The position numbers and the translations under genes were made by a program. Shown piece by piece: positions 1-8,369 of a DNA stretch of 26,386 bases. Under the pieces are notes generated by a model, which saw nothing but the letters and a program-made list of their open reading frames with translations, had not been told where the DNA came from and did not search any database. The DNA comes from an uncultured Bacillaceae bacterium. GTDB taxonomy: Bacteria; Bacillota; Bacilli; Bacillales; Cytobacillaceae. The first letter of the stretch is position 1; the number at the start of each line of letters is the position of its first letter. The stretch covers positions 1 through 26,386 of the forward strand of contig CALKIU010000004.1 in NCBI GenBank assembly GCA_937995745.1, written 5' to 3'.

Positions 1-30
1 ATTCGCAGCCGGTCTTCGTTGGCGTATGAT

Positions 31-53
31 TTGTTTAGTTTTCAAAGAACAAT
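31..53 (-). promoter_or_regulatory. rRNA operon leader, boxA-like antitermination element
   Basis: Read on the minus strand this gives TGTTCTTTGAAAACTAAACA, the element found in Bacillus rRNA leaders and spacers just ahead of 16S or 23S. It lies about 45 bases downstream of a strong promoter. The 16S gene itself would be beyond the left edge and is not seen. A 7-bp hairpin (GTCGC/GCGAC core, positions 70-87) lies between promoter and boxA. Confidence 0.8.
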
Positions 54-93
54 CGTCGCTTTTTATTTTGTCGCCCTCAAGAGCGACTTTATC

Positions 94-122
94 ATAATAT
101 CAGATTTAGCATCTCGTGTCAA
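94..122 (-). promoter_or_regulatory. sigma-A promoter of an rRNA operon reading out of the window
   Basis: On the minus strand, TTGACA (117-122), a 17-base spacer and TATTAT (94-99) form a near-consensus promoter. Its downstream boxA-like leader identifies it as an rrn promoter. Only one promoter is seen here. The 235 bases before the first gene hold this promoter, its leader and nothing else recognised. Confidence 0.85.
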
Positions 123-235
123 CAACTTTTTTTGTCTTATTTTCATCAGTTGATGGTGTCCCTTAAAGACATACACAAATATATCACGGGTCTAAATATT
201 ATTCAATAAAATTTTTGAGGTTTTTCCTTCCAATT

Positions 236-838
236 TTATGCATTGGAGTGACAATGAGTTTTTTCCGGCGACAAGGCCAGCAAATACTCTTCTCTCAACA
301 GAGAACATAATGCCACGTCGACAAATTCACCTTTTGTAAAAAATCGTTTTCTCAGCAAACCTTCATATTGAAATCCGTTTTTTTCAAGAACTTTTTTAGA
401 GGCTATGTTCGCAGGCATGTAAAACGCTTCTATCCGATTCAATCCCATCTCCAGAAAACCGTAATGAATAACTTTAGCCAAAGCTTCCGTCATAATTCCT
501 TTTCCCCAATAATCGGGATGAAGTTCATAACCGACTTCCGCTTTAAAATGTTCTCTTTCCAGAGCATGAAAGCCGCACGTTCCTATTAACTTATGGCTGT
601 TTTTTAAAGTGATTCCCCAACGGATTTGCCTTCCTATCTTATATCTCTGCAACAAGCCGTGAATTAACTCTTCCGCTTCTTTTTTCGAGGTAAGGGTTTC
701 AACATCATAATATCTCGTTACTTCATCTTTTGACAGATATTCATATAAATGATCGGCGTCGGAAAGTTCAATTTTTCTTAAAATGCATCTCCTTGTTTCT
801 AATACAGGAAATGCAGAAAATGTCGAGTCCCACTTCAT
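236..838 (-). CDS. GNAT family N-acetyltransferase (RimJ/RimL-like)
   Basis: About 200 aa of the Acetyltransf_3 (RimJ/RimL-like) type, which transfers acetyl from acetyl-CoA to an amino group. Visible marks are the N-terminal ETRRCILRKI strand typical of these enzymes, the acetyl-CoA loop around YWGKGIMTEA, and the later NIASKKVLEKNGF segment that is nearly invariant in the family. An in-frame TTG lies 9 bases upstream, but AGAGGG is placed correctly (9 bases) only for the ATG used here. The substrate could be a ribosomal protein N-terminus, a small amine or an antibiotic; the sequence does not say. It lies downstream of the EamA gene with about 80 bases between and may share its transcript. 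Confidence 0.85.
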   Translation of the reverse strand: MKWDSTFSAFPVLETRRCILRKIELSDADHLYEYLSKDEVTRYYDVETLTSKKEAEELIHGLLQRYKIGRQIRWGITLKNSHKLIGTCGFHALEREHFKAEVGYELHPDYWGKGIMTEALAKVIHYGFLEMGLNRIEAFYMPANIASKKVLEKNGFQYEGLLRKRFFTKGEFVDVALCSLLREEYLLALSPEKTHCHSNA

Positions 839-918
839 ATCAATCAACCCTCTTTTTCAGGAGTAGAAAAGATTCAAAATGCTGTTTCTCCTTTGTAATT
901 TTTGTATATTTTCGGTAT

Positions 919-1830
919 TTATCTTTCGCAATGGCAAGTTGATTTTTGCCGGGAAGGAAATTTGTTGCTCACAGTAAAAAGCAACAATCCCCCTATCACG
1001 ATCAGTCCACCGAAAATTTGTGCTGGCATCAATTTTTCGTCGAGGATAAAATAAGCCATGATCGACGCCCCGACAGGCTCAAACAAAATAGCCATGGAAA
1101 TCACGGTCGTGCTGACCCATTTTAAAGACCAGTTAAAAAGGGAATGACCAAAAAGATTCGGAATTAACGCAAGCATTATAAAACATGTCCAGTCTTTTGC
1201 GGAATAGTCGAGAAAAGGTTCATTTACAAGCAAAACATATATAAACAACACGACTGAACTGATTCCATACACCGCAAATGTGTAAGTGACGCTGGACACT
1301 CTCTTTCTCACCGCTTGTCCAAACATTAAATATCCCGTTATAAGCGCACAGGCGAACAAAGCCAGCAGATCGCCGAAAAGAGCAAAACCGGAATATTGAA
1401 AATCCCCCCAGCCGATGATAAAGCTGCCAGCTATGGCGATGAGGGCACTTATTATCGCGACGATGGAATATCTCTCTTTAAAAAAGAGAAAGCCGCCGAT
1501 AAAAGCAAATAACGGCTGGAGTGTAACCAATACGGTTGAACTGGCTACAGACGTATAATTTAAAGATTCAAACCAAAGAATAAAATGGAATGAAAGAAAA
1601 ATTCCCGCACAAGTGCATGACAACCAGTCGCGCTTCGAAATATGTTTAATTTCCGAAATATACTTGAATAAAAAAACCGGAAGCATCATCAGTACGGTAA
1701 AAAACATCCGGTAAAACGCCGTCACCCCGGATGGGGCGGAAGTCAGTTTCACAAAAATGGCTGAAGTGGAAACGGCCAACACGCCGATTCCCACAATGAT
1801 ATACGGGTTTAATAATTGTTTGCTTTTCAT
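919..1830 (-). CDS. EamA/DMT-family membrane transporter
   Basis: About 303 aa with roughly ten hydrophobic helices in two repeated halves, the usual size and layout of EamA (DUF6) drug/metabolite transporters, which export metabolites or amino acids across the cytoplasmic membrane. Family features are the first helix followed by SAIFVKLTSAPSGVTAFYR and a second-half loop around SLKWVSTTVISMAILFEPV. The longest reading frame starts at 1869 without a ribosome site. AAAGGTG sits 6 bases before the ATG at 1828-1830, which also gives the normal family length, so that start is preferred. The C-terminus ends in a short basic tail. The substrate is unknown. Confidence 0.85.
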   Translation of the reverse strand: MKSKQLLNPYIIVGIGVLAVSTSAIFVKLTSAPSGVTAFYRMFFTVLMMLPVFLFKYISEIKHISKRDWLSCTCAGIFLSFHFILWFESLNYTSVASSTVLVTLQPLFAFIGGFLFFKERYSIVAIISALIAIAGSFIIGWGDFQYSGFALFGDLLALFACALITGYLMFGQAVRKRVSSVTYTFAVYGISSVVLFIYVLLVNEPFLDYSAKDWTCFIMLALIPNLFGHSLFNWSLKWVSTTVISMAILFEPVGASIMAYFILDEKLMPAQIFGGLIVIGGLLLFTVSNKFPSRQKSTCHCER

Positions 1831-2056
1831 CATGCGCACCTTTTTCTCAAAAAATAATGATCGCAACATTTTTACCGCTAATTTCTATTTTATACTAAAT
1901 TTCCGCCTCCCATGAATTCTCATGCGCCTGATAAAGATATTTCGTCATAATAAAAAATGATGGTTGAGGCCGCGAAGATTTTTTCTTGATTTTTGTGTTA
2001 CATCCATATACAATATATTTACCGTAAAAAATTCAATATTTTTTTTAAAAAAGATG

Positions 2057-2084
2057 TTGCACTTTTTTTCAACAGTGGTATAAT
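2057..2084 (+). promoter_or_regulatory. promoter of the tRNA-Ala gene
   Basis: TTGCAC (2057-2062), 16-base spacer, TATAAT (2079-2084), 20 bases before the tRNA. The preceding intergenic stretch from 1831 is A+T rich and holds no other recognised feature. Confidence 0.75.
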
Positions 2085-2104
2085 AACAAATGTACGATTT
2101 GAAC

Positions 2105-2177
<73 letters not shown>

Positions 2178-2178
2178 T

Positions 2179-2214
2179 CAAAAAACCCTTGTTAAAAACA
2201 AGGGTTTTTTTATT
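2179..2214 (+). terminator. intrinsic terminator of the tRNA gene
   Basis: AAAAAACCCTTGTT and AACAAGGGTTTTTT form a perfect stem around a 3-base loop, with a T-rich tail. Confidence 0.93.
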
Positions 2215-2526
2215 TTGTATAAAAATCTCCTTATTGCCGGCTGCTGCCGCTAACTCCTCAACATAAAATGTCTTTCCTTGTTCTTTTCCGTTTTCTAACA
2301 GCACCTCAGTTCTTACCCGAATTTTTTGGTAAAGATCACTTCAAACAAGACCGTTTTATTATTCCTTCAAAATTTTATCTCCGAAAAATCTATTTTCTTC
2401 ACCGAATTTTCATTATAAATACATGGATTATTTGTTATATTATTATATTTAAAGAAAAAAATGTTTCCTTTTCATTCACCTGAATATAATAGCATGACAT
2501 AGTTTAATTTAAGGAGAATGACGACC
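2215..2526. other. A+T-rich intergenic stretch
   Basis: No gene is convincing here. A TATAAT box (2485-2490) could be the -10 of the small gene that follows, but no acceptable -35 lies at the right distance, so I do not call a promoter. Confidence 0.5.
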
Positions 2527-2739
2527 ATGAAGACTTTAAAAATATACAAAGAAAATGACGAGTTTGTAATCGAAAATATTAATGAAATGAATAAAGCAAG
2601 AAAACGATATTTTCTGGATGAAGAAGATTTAAAACAAGCTCTCGTTGCCTACAGCTATGTGATTGACAATTACCGCGTTGAAACGTCAAAAGATGTACGG
2701 GAAATAGTGAACAGGCATTTAAGAAAACGCAAAACGTAG
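2527..2739 (+). CDS. hypothetical small protein (70 aa)
   Basis: Not recognised. It is a charged, soluble 70-aa protein with a short N-terminal beta-like part (LKIYKENDEFVIENI), a long helical middle and a very basic C-terminus (NRHLRKRKT), which hints at nucleic-acid contact but proves nothing. AAGGAG at 2511-2516 sits 10 bases before this ATG. An in-frame ATG at 2518 lies only one base from that site, so the downstream one is favoured. It stands alone between the tRNA and the next leader region. Confidence 0.75.
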   Translation: MKTLKIYKENDEFVIENINEMNKARKRYFLDEEDLKQALVAYSYVIDNYRVETSKDVREIVNRHLRKRKT

Positions 2740-2785
2740 TCATTTGGCAAAACTATTCAATCTTTCCGAATTTTCTCTGTTTTTG

Positions 2786-2814
2786 TTGAAATAATGCATC
2801 TCCTCCTTTATACT
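2786..2814 (+). promoter_or_regulatory. sigma-A promoter of a short leader or small RNA
   Basis: TTGAAA (2786-2791), exactly 17 bases, TATACT (2809-2814). The expected start is near 2821, and an intrinsic terminator follows about 125 bases later, ahead of the next gene. Confidence 0.75.
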
Positions 2815-2921
2815 GTAAGAAAGTGCATGTATTTCCTGATAAAGGATGGATGGATTCCAAATGATCTTTGTTATAAAAGGTTCCCGCTCATATGACGTTC
2901 GTTCTATATTGCCTGCAAAAT

Positions 2922-2950
2922 CGCATCCCGGGGAGGATGCGTTTTTCTTT
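2922..2950 (+). terminator. intrinsic terminator / possible attenuator before the RHH-like gene
   Basis: CGCATCC (2922-2928), 6-base loop, GGATGCG (2935-2941), then TTTTTCTTT. It lies between the promoter at 2786 and the gene starting at 3005. It either ends an independent roughly 130-nt RNA or conditionally stops transcription into that gene. A 35-codon frame from the ATG at about 2846 runs through the hairpin. Confidence 0.85.
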
Positions 2951-3004
2951 TAAATAAAAGTCAGGAAATGAAAGGACTTTCGAACTAAGGAGGAGATGTG
3001 GCCG

Positions 3005-3490
3005 ATGCAAAAAAATACTGAAAAACGTCAAGACAGAAAAGAGAGGATGGGATTTGTCACGAACCGGATGAGCGATGAAGTTTATAACCAGTTGAATTCA
3101 AAAGCGCAAAAAAACCAATTATCCAAATACATCAACGAATTAGTGAAAAGGGATTTAAACGGCTGGAAAAGCAACGGAAACGAGGAGATCGGCAACAAAA
3201 TAACAGAACTGGAAAAGAAAATGAACTCAATAGAACAGATGCTGATTCAAATGGCAGAGAACTTGAAAAATGGGGCTGCAAGCGAAAATACAACCGGCGA
3301 TGAAAACCCGGCGCAAACAAATGGGCAATATGCAGTTATGTGGGGGTTGTTTGAAAAGCAGCTTCAAAAAAACTTTGAATTTTTCCATAAACAACATCGG
3401 ATGTTTATTTTTGCGTTGAACAATTGGATGAATTCGTGGTTTTCGTATGCTCCCGCACAGGAAAACCCGCCGTCTTCCGGAAAAATTTAA
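3005..3490 (+). CDS. hypothetical protein: RHH-like N-terminus plus coiled coil
   Basis: 161 aa, family not recognised. The first 45 residues (RMGFVTNRMSDEVYNQL, then a loop and LSKYINELVKRDL) have the strand-helix-loop-helix pattern of a ribbon-helix-helix DNA-binding fold. A short heptad segment follows (ITELEKKMNSIEQMLIQMAE, about 65-85), then a low-complexity linker and an aromatic-rich C-terminal helix (FEKQLQKNFEFFHKQHRMF and beyond). This order suggests an oligomeric DNA-binding or adaptor protein, by inference only. The start is chosen at 3005: AAGGAGGAG at 2987-2995 abuts the in-frame ATG at 2996 but is better spaced for this one. A terminator or attenuator lies 55 bases upstream. 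Confidence 0.75.
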   Translation: MQKNTEKRQDRKERMGFVTNRMSDEVYNQLNSKAQKNQLSKYINELVKRDLNGWKSNGNEEIGNKITELEKKMNSIEQMLIQMAENLKNGAASENTTGDENPAQTNGQYAVMWGLFEKQLQKNFEFFHKQHRMFIFALNNWMNSWFSYAPAQENPPSSGKI

Positions 3491-3514
3491 CATGAGAAGC
3501 GGCAAATGCATCAT

Positions 3515-3552
3515 GAAAGGTGAGCCCTGCAAACAGCAACGGCTCACCTTTC
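3515..3552. terminator. convergent-gene hairpin
   Basis: GAAAGGTGAGCC (3515-3526) and GGCTCACCTTTC (3541-3552) form a perfect 12-bp stem with a 14-base loop between the RHH-like gene and the end of dmsC1. There is no good T tract on either side, so its role as a bidirectional terminator or 3' stabiliser is inferred from position. Confidence 0.6.
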
Positions 3553-3564
3553 GCACATTTCCAA

Positions 3565-4410
3565 TCAAGCACCCAAAATATAAAATACATATCTGCTCAT
3601 GCCTTCAGCAACGAATAATGCAACAAGGGCGGCATAACCAATGTAAAGGGAAGATTTTCTGCTTTTTGCAAATGCCAAGTAACCGAGAACTGCAATGCCG
3701 GCAATCTCAATCATCCAACGGACGGCTACGGTTCCTGAATAAGCTTCGAGAACTGTCAATGCGTTCGTACCGGCAATCATGTTGACCTCCGGCATGGAAG
3801 TGGCAAAAACAGCAGTGCCGACCAGTTGCAGGGCAATCCCGAAAACGGCGATGATGAATGAGTTCTTCATGATGCTGTGCAACCATTCATCCGATTCATT
3901 TTTGATAACCGGCACCATGCAGCTTACGACCAAAACGGGACCGAGAACAAATGCAGTTCCATAAAAGGACAGATAAGTGTTTACGGAATTCCAGCCGCTT
4001 ACCAACGTATTGGCATAAATGGCCCCCATACTATAAACAGTAATAAGTCCGACAACAGCTGATAGCCCGATGAGCCAAATGTTGGCTTTTTTCTGAGCGA
4101 AAGCAAGGGCGACGGTTAAAACAACAATGCCGATAAAGAGTCCGGTCAGCAAAATTTCGCGGCTTTGCCAAGAGGTGGCAAGGTTTCTAATTGTATTAAG
4201 GGCATTCCCCGGCGAACCCAAGTGGGCAAAAGCCGCCGCCAACCCGACGATCGAGAACGCGGCAATGGCCACCAACGGCATTCTCAACACTTGGAAGGCT
4301 TTTTCCTTTCCCAGTTTCTCAATTTGTTTATAGAAAATGGCCAGCATGACCGTCCCGCCGATGGCAGCTTGCAAAAGTACTGTGAAAATTAATAATGGCC
4401 ATTCATTCAC
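3565..4410 (-). CDS. dmsC: DMSO reductase family membrane anchor, module 1
   Basis: 281 aa with about eight hydrophobic helices. This is a DmsC-type anchor, which takes electrons from menaquinol at the membrane and passes them to the iron-sulfur subunit. The start NEWPLLIFTVLLQAAIGG matches the conserved HEWPLMIFT opening of DmsC, and AHLGSPGNALNTIRNLATSWQSREIL is the family signature loop. The start is GTG, with AAAGGAGG about 8 bases upstream. It is the last gene of torD-dmsA-dmsB-dmsC module 1, 18 bases after dmsB. It is only distantly similar to the module 2 anchor, which shares the EWPL, HLG.P and SW.SREIL motifs. Confidence 0.9.
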   Translation of the reverse strand: MNEWPLLIFTVLLQAAIGGTVMLAIFYKQIEKLGKEKAFQVLRMPLVAIAAFSIVGLAAAFAHLGSPGNALNTIRNLATSWQSREILLTGLFIGIVVLTVALAFAQKKANIWLIGLSAVVGLITVYSMGAIYANTLVSGWNSVNTYLSFYGTAFVLGPVLVVSCMVPVIKNESDEWLHSIMKNSFIIAVFGIALQLVGTAVFATSMPEVNMIAGTNALTVLEAYSGTVAVRWMIEIAGIAVLGYLAFAKSRKSSLYIGYAALVALFVAEGMSRYVFYILGA

Positions 4411-4428
4411 TGTTAAAACCTCCTTTAA

Positions 4429-5001
4429 TTATTTTGCAAATTTATGTGCCCCAATCACAATATTTGGACCTGTAATTGAGGAATCGGGCAATCCTTTAAT
4501 GTCTCTTGTATTTCCATATTTTTCTCGAAGCTCATCTATAGGACCAAAATCAAGCGCACGCATAGGGCAAGAATCAACGCATGACGGGTTTTCCCCTTTT
4601 GAAATTAAATCAATGCAAAAATCACACTTCGTCATTTTTCCAAGTTCTTCATTATACTGAGGAGATCCATACGGACAGTTCCAAATGCAATACTTACAAC
4701 CTACACACTTGTCATGGTCAACAAGAACAACGCCGTCTTCTTCCCTTTTATGCATAGCTCCTGTCGGACAACCCTCTACACATTTGGGTTCGTCACAGTG
4801 GTTACAAGAAATGGATAAGAAAAATGTCTGGATATTGTGAATAACAGCTTTGTCGCGCTCAATATAATCTCCCTCAGAATATTCATAAACTCTTCTAAAA
4901 TTAACTCCCACTTCAAGGTCATTTTTATCTTTGCATGAAACCACACATGCTTTACATCCTGTACAATATTGGTGATTAATATAAAAACCCAACTGTGCCA
5001 C
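4429..5001 (-). CDS. dmsB: DMSO reductase family 4Fe-4S electron-transfer subunit, module 1
   Basis: 190 aa with four cysteine groups (CTGCKACVVSC, CNHCDEPKCVEGC, CVGCKYCIWNC and a final CDFC...CVDSC), the pattern of DmsB-like proteins carrying four [4Fe-4S] clusters that wire the anchor to the catalytic subunit. The frame is open to a GTG at 5013, but AAAGG is placed for the GTG at 4999-5001. With that start the N-terminus MAQLGFYINHQYCTGCK aligns residue for residue with the module 2 subunit, so it is preferred. It is separated from dmsA by a 143-base gap containing a hairpin, while dmsC follows after 18 bases. Confidence 0.92.
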   Translation of the reverse strand: MAQLGFYINHQYCTGCKACVVSCKDKNDLEVGVNFRRVYEYSEGDYIERDKAVIHNIQTFFLSISCNHCDEPKCVEGCPTGAMHKREEDGVVLVDHDKCVGCKYCIWNCPYGSPQYNEELGKMTKCDFCIDLISKGENPSCVDSCPMRALDFGPIDELREKYGNTRDIKGLPDSSITGPNIVIGAHKFAK

Positions 5002-5098
5002 TTTTTTTGCCACCTTTCATATGTTTTTGGCGCAACCAACTGTTATACCGGCAAAATATTTCAAATTGCGGCGTAAATTCGTTAACATTCTAATTAAT

Positions 5099-5125
5099 GC
5101 AGATGCAGAGTTTGACTGCATCTGC
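5099..5125. repeat. intercistronic hairpin between dmsA1 and dmsB1
   Basis: GCAGATGCAG (5099-5108) and CTGCATCTGC (5116-5125) form a perfect 10-bp stem with a 7-base loop, 20 bases after the dmsA stop codon. On the operon strand no T run follows, so it is more likely an mRNA-stability or processing stem than a terminator. On the plus strand TTTT follows. Confidence 0.75.
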
Positions 5126-5144
5126 TTTTAACCTGAACAAAATA

Positions 5145-7538
5145 TTATAGCTTCTTTACTTCCACAAGACAGGTAAGTTGGGGATTCCCTTTTGCCAAAG
5201 GTGATGGGCGGTGCGAAGTCAACGTGTTGACACAACCGCGCTGGTCTACCCCTTTTTCGTCCGGTGTCCACCATGCTCCCTGAGGTATAGCAACTGCACC
5301 CGGAATAATTCGATTTGTTACTTTTACCGGCATATGCACTTCTCCCCGATCGTTAAAAACAGCAACCCGATCGCCATCTTTAATGTTTCTTTTTCTCGCA
5401 TCTGCCTCATTCATCCATAAAACTTGCGGACCAGCTTCTTCCAGCCACTCATGATTGTCAAAGGTGGAATGACAACGACGCTTATAATGCCAACTTGTAA
5501 GTTGAAGCGGATATTTTTCAATTAACTTATCTTCCGGCCCTTCCCAAGAAGGAATGTATTTCGGAATGGCAGGAATTTCGGGATCATTCATATCCCAAAG
5601 AGCTTTAGAAAATATTTCTATTTTTCCGGACGGAGTGTCAAATTTATGGTTTTCAGGATCTTTAATCTGGTCTTCAAAAGCTATCACTGTATTTTCCTCA
5701 AGGGAAACTTGGTAAACTCCTTTTTTCTGGAATTCTTCAAAAGTGGGGAAATTCGGATCGGTTTTTCTGGACTCCTCGATAGACCATTTCACCCAATCCA
5801 ACTCAGTTCTTCCCTCTGTAAACTCTTTCTCTACACCCAACTTTTTGGCAAGCATTGTAAGCCACTCATAGTCTGATTTCGTTTCGTACATGCTATCAAT
5901 ACATTTTTGTGAGAGAATAGCGTACTGGGACGGTCCCCATGTGGTGCCAATATCCCATCTTTCCATGAACGTATTTGAGGGTAGGAGAATATCGGCAAAT
6001 TTTGCACTAGGTGTCATGAAAACATCGCTTGCAACTATCAATTCAACCAAGCTTTCATCTTGAAGAATTTCCGCTGTTTTATTGCAGTCACTGTGTTGGT
6101 TAATTAATGTGTTTCCTCCCAAGTTGAAAATAACCTTAATATTGGAAGGCAATGTTTCCCCTTCGGACAACCCTTTAACAAAATCCTTGGCACCCATTTC
6201 TGTTCCGCGAACAATTGCATCCGTCCAGAGGAAACAAGGAATAGATAACCCGACAGGATTTTCCCCAGTCGGTACAGGAGTTGTTTTTACAAGGCTAATA
6301 TATCCCGCTCCGGAAGCCCAACCTCCCCTGATGCCTACATTTCCTGTTATTGCTGCAAGTACTGTGCCGCCTCTGACAAATTGCTCGCCATACGCTTGTC
6401 TCTGGGGACCCCATCCCTGCATTAAAGCAGAAGGTTTATTTGTTGCGTATTCTCTTGCCAATCTTCGGATGGTTTCAGCAGGAACTCGACAGATTTTTTC
6501 CGCCCATTCAGGCGTTTTTTCAATACCGTCTTTTACGCCAAGAATATAACTTTTCAATGATTCTCCTTCAGGTACTCCCTCCGGCATTTGATCTTCGTCA
6601 AATCCAATACAGAATTTTTCTACGAATTCTTTATCATAAAGATTTTCCGTAATGATGACATACGTCATCGCATCCATCATCGCAGAATCTGTAGTAGGTG
6701 CAATCGGAATCCACTCATCCGCCAGCGCCACTACTGTATCTGATTCCCTGGGGTCTATAACTACAATTTTCACTCCATTTTCTTTGGCCTTGCGGATATA
6801 GTAATCCGTTACACCAAAACGACTTTCCACAGGATTATGTCCCCATAAAATGATCAATTTTGAATCAGATAAAGTATTCAAAGTGCTTCCTGTCTGGGTT
6901 GTTCCGTAGGTATATGGAGTCGCATTTGTAGTTTGCGCTGAACTGTAAGAATTGTGAAAATTCAAGTAACCTCCTGTGAGACCAAGCAACCTTTTCGCCA
7001 TATTGGCTGCGCCTATAATACTTCCGGAGTAGCCACTTGCATAATTTACATAACGACAAGCCGGACCATATTTTTCTGTAATTCTTGTTAAATTTTCAGC
7101 AATATAGTCGATGGCCTCTTCCCAAGAAATTTTTTCAAATTTACCTTCGCCGCGCTTTCCGACACGTTTCATCGGATACTTTAATCTGTCGGGATGATAG
7201 ACAAACTTTCTGTAACCTCTTCCGCGTATACAGGCACGGAGCTGAGGCATTGAAAAAGTATCTTCTTTGGTATCTGTCGTGACTCTGGTAACAACTCCGT
7301 CTTTAATATGGGCCTTTACTAAACAACGTCCACCGCAGTTAATGGTGGAACAAGTAGTAATAATTTGTTCCTCGGACTTATCGGCGGCTTTTGCGGCATT
7401 TACCGATTTAGCAACAATTTTGGAGCCTGCGGCGGTACCGCCAATTATTGCCGGAGCCGTTACAGCACCGGACCATTTAAGAAAATTTCTGCGGGACATC
7501 TTCTTTTCACTGATGCCTTTAAGGAAATTTTTACTCAT
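5145..7538 (-). CDS. dmsA: molybdopterin catalytic subunit, DMSO reductase (DmsA) type, module 1
   Basis: 797 aa. It begins with a twin-arginine signal (SRRNFLK at 15-21, then a hydrophobic stretch and an A-rich region), so the folded cofactor-loaded enzyme is exported by Tat. Cys63, 68, 72 and 103 fit the N-terminal [4Fe-4S] site, and the last cysteine is followed by IRGRG, as in DmsA proteins. PDRLKYPMKRVGKRGEGKFEKISWEEA is the classic DmsA block. GGYLNFHNSYSSAQTTNATPYTYGT aligns with the segment carrying the molybdenum-ligand serine (probably Ser199). The C-terminus has the usual molydopterin-dinucleotide-binding domain. GGAGG lies about 9 bases before the ATG. It probably reduces DMSO or a related S- or N-oxide with menaquinol, but the substrate cannot be read from sequence. 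Confidence 0.9.
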   Translation of the reverse strand: MSKNFLKGISEKKMSRRNFLKWSGAVTAPAIIGGTAAGSKIVAKSVNAAKAADKSEEQIITTCSTINCGGRCLVKAHIKDGVVTRVTTDTKEDTFSMPQLRACIRGRGYRKFVYHPDRLKYPMKRVGKRGEGKFEKISWEEAIDYIAENLTRITEKYGPACRYVNYASGYSGSIIGAANMAKRLLGLTGGYLNFHNSYSSAQTTNATPYTYGTTQTGSTLNTLSDSKLIILWGHNPVESRFGVTDYYIRKAKENGVKIVVIDPRESDTVVALADEWIPIAPTTDSAMMDAMTYVIITENLYDKEFVEKFCIGFDEDQMPEGVPEGESLKSYILGVKDGIEKTPEWAEKICRVPAETIRRLAREYATNKPSALMQGWGPQRQAYGEQFVRGGTVLAAITGNVGIRGGWASGAGYISLVKTTPVPTGENPVGLSIPCFLWTDAIVRGTEMGAKDFVKGLSEGETLPSNIKVIFNLGGNTLINQHSDCNKTAEILQDESLVELIVASDVFMTPSAKFADILLPSNTFMERWDIGTTWGPSQYAILSQKCIDSMYETKSDYEWLTMLAKKLGVEKEFTEGRTELDWVKWSIEESRKTDPNFPTFEEFQKKGVYQVSLEENTVIAFEDQIKDPENHKFDTPSGKIEIFSKALWDMNDPEIPAIPKYIPSWEGPEDKLIEKYPLQLTSWHYKRRCHSTFDNHEWLEEAGPQVLWMNEADARKRNIKDGDRVAVFNDRGEVHMPVKVTNRIIPGAVAIPQGAWWTPDEKGVDQRGCVNTLTSHRPSPLAKGNPQLTCLVEVKKL

Positions 7539-7603
7539 TTCCGTGAACCTCCTGCGAAAATATTTTGAACACTAATTTTCCAAAACTTAACAATCGAGCG
7601 ACC

Positions 7604-8308
7604 CTATATATTCCGGCTCTGTTGTTTATCCAAGCCCTCCTTAAACGTCTTGATATATTCAAAGTCTTCTTCCACAAAGCTTTGCAGCAATTTTGCCAAT
7701 CCTTTATACAAACAGCTAGTTTCCGAAGACCGAATATCTTTTGTAAATGGCAGAATCCAATGTGAAAAATGTTCTTTGTGAAGCCAATATTGAGTATAAA
7801 TTCCTTTTTCAAACTGAACTTGATCCCCGTTGCGAAGAGCACCGCCGGTATATTCAATCAAGAAATTCATGAATTCCAATTCTACGGAAATATGGTCTTC
7901 CGGTTCCTGTTTTGAGTTGACAAATTCAAGTTCAAAATTTTCCAGTTGCCTGCGCAAATGAAAAACCGGTTCACCAAACATGGTGCGATCCTCTGTTCTG
8001 TAAACTGATTCCCATGGAGGCGCAGGAATTTGTCCCGCTTCGTTAAAAATATCGAAAGTGGCCAGATAAGCCTCTTTTTGTTCCCGGTGAACCTCATGTA
8101 AATCTTTTTCTTTCAATTCGCAAAAAAACTGTAATAATTCATCATTATCCGCAGTTAATATTTCTATGAATTCAGGTGTAAAATGGTCTTTCCAGTGCTG
8201 TAATGTCCCTGTTGACAGCGGAGCTTCAAAACCGATCTTCAAGAACGTATAAATCGTTAACCTTTCTTGGATTGTCGACAAATATTCCTGCTTTATCACC
8301 TTCTCCAT
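7604..8308 (-). CDS. TorD/DmsD-family chaperone, module 1
   Basis: 234 aa, mostly helical. TorD-like proteins bind the Tat signal of their partner molybdoenzyme, assist cofactor insertion and hold back export until folding is complete. The family signature is clear in the middle: FNEAGQIPAPPWESVYRTEDRTMFG, then EPEDHISVELEFMNFL. It is the first gene of module 1, 65 bases ahead of dmsA, so DmsA1 is its likely client. GGGAG sits about 10 bases before the ATG. Its counterpart in module 2 is alike in length but clearly diverged. Confidence 0.88.
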   Translation of the reverse strand: MEKVIKQEYLSTIQERLTIYTFLKIGFEAPLSTGTLQHWKDHFTPEFIEILTADNDELLQFFCELKEKDLHEVHREQKEAYLATFDIFNEAGQIPAPPWESVYRTEDRTMFGEPVFHLRRQLENFELEFVNSKQEPEDHISVELEFMNFLIEYTGGALRNGDQVQFEKGIYTQYWLHKEHFSHWILPFTKDIRSSETSCLYKGLAKLLQSFVEEDFEYIKTFKEGLDKQQSRNI

Positions 8309-8369
8309 GGTAATAAGCTCCCTTCTATGAGGATATAAAGTTTAAAAAGATATCAACGAAACTAAACTT

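Noticed and set aside
4776..5039. 87-codon minus-strand frame overlapping the start of dmsB1
   Set aside because: It uses the ribosome region of dmsB1 in a second frame and destroys the cysteine pattern.
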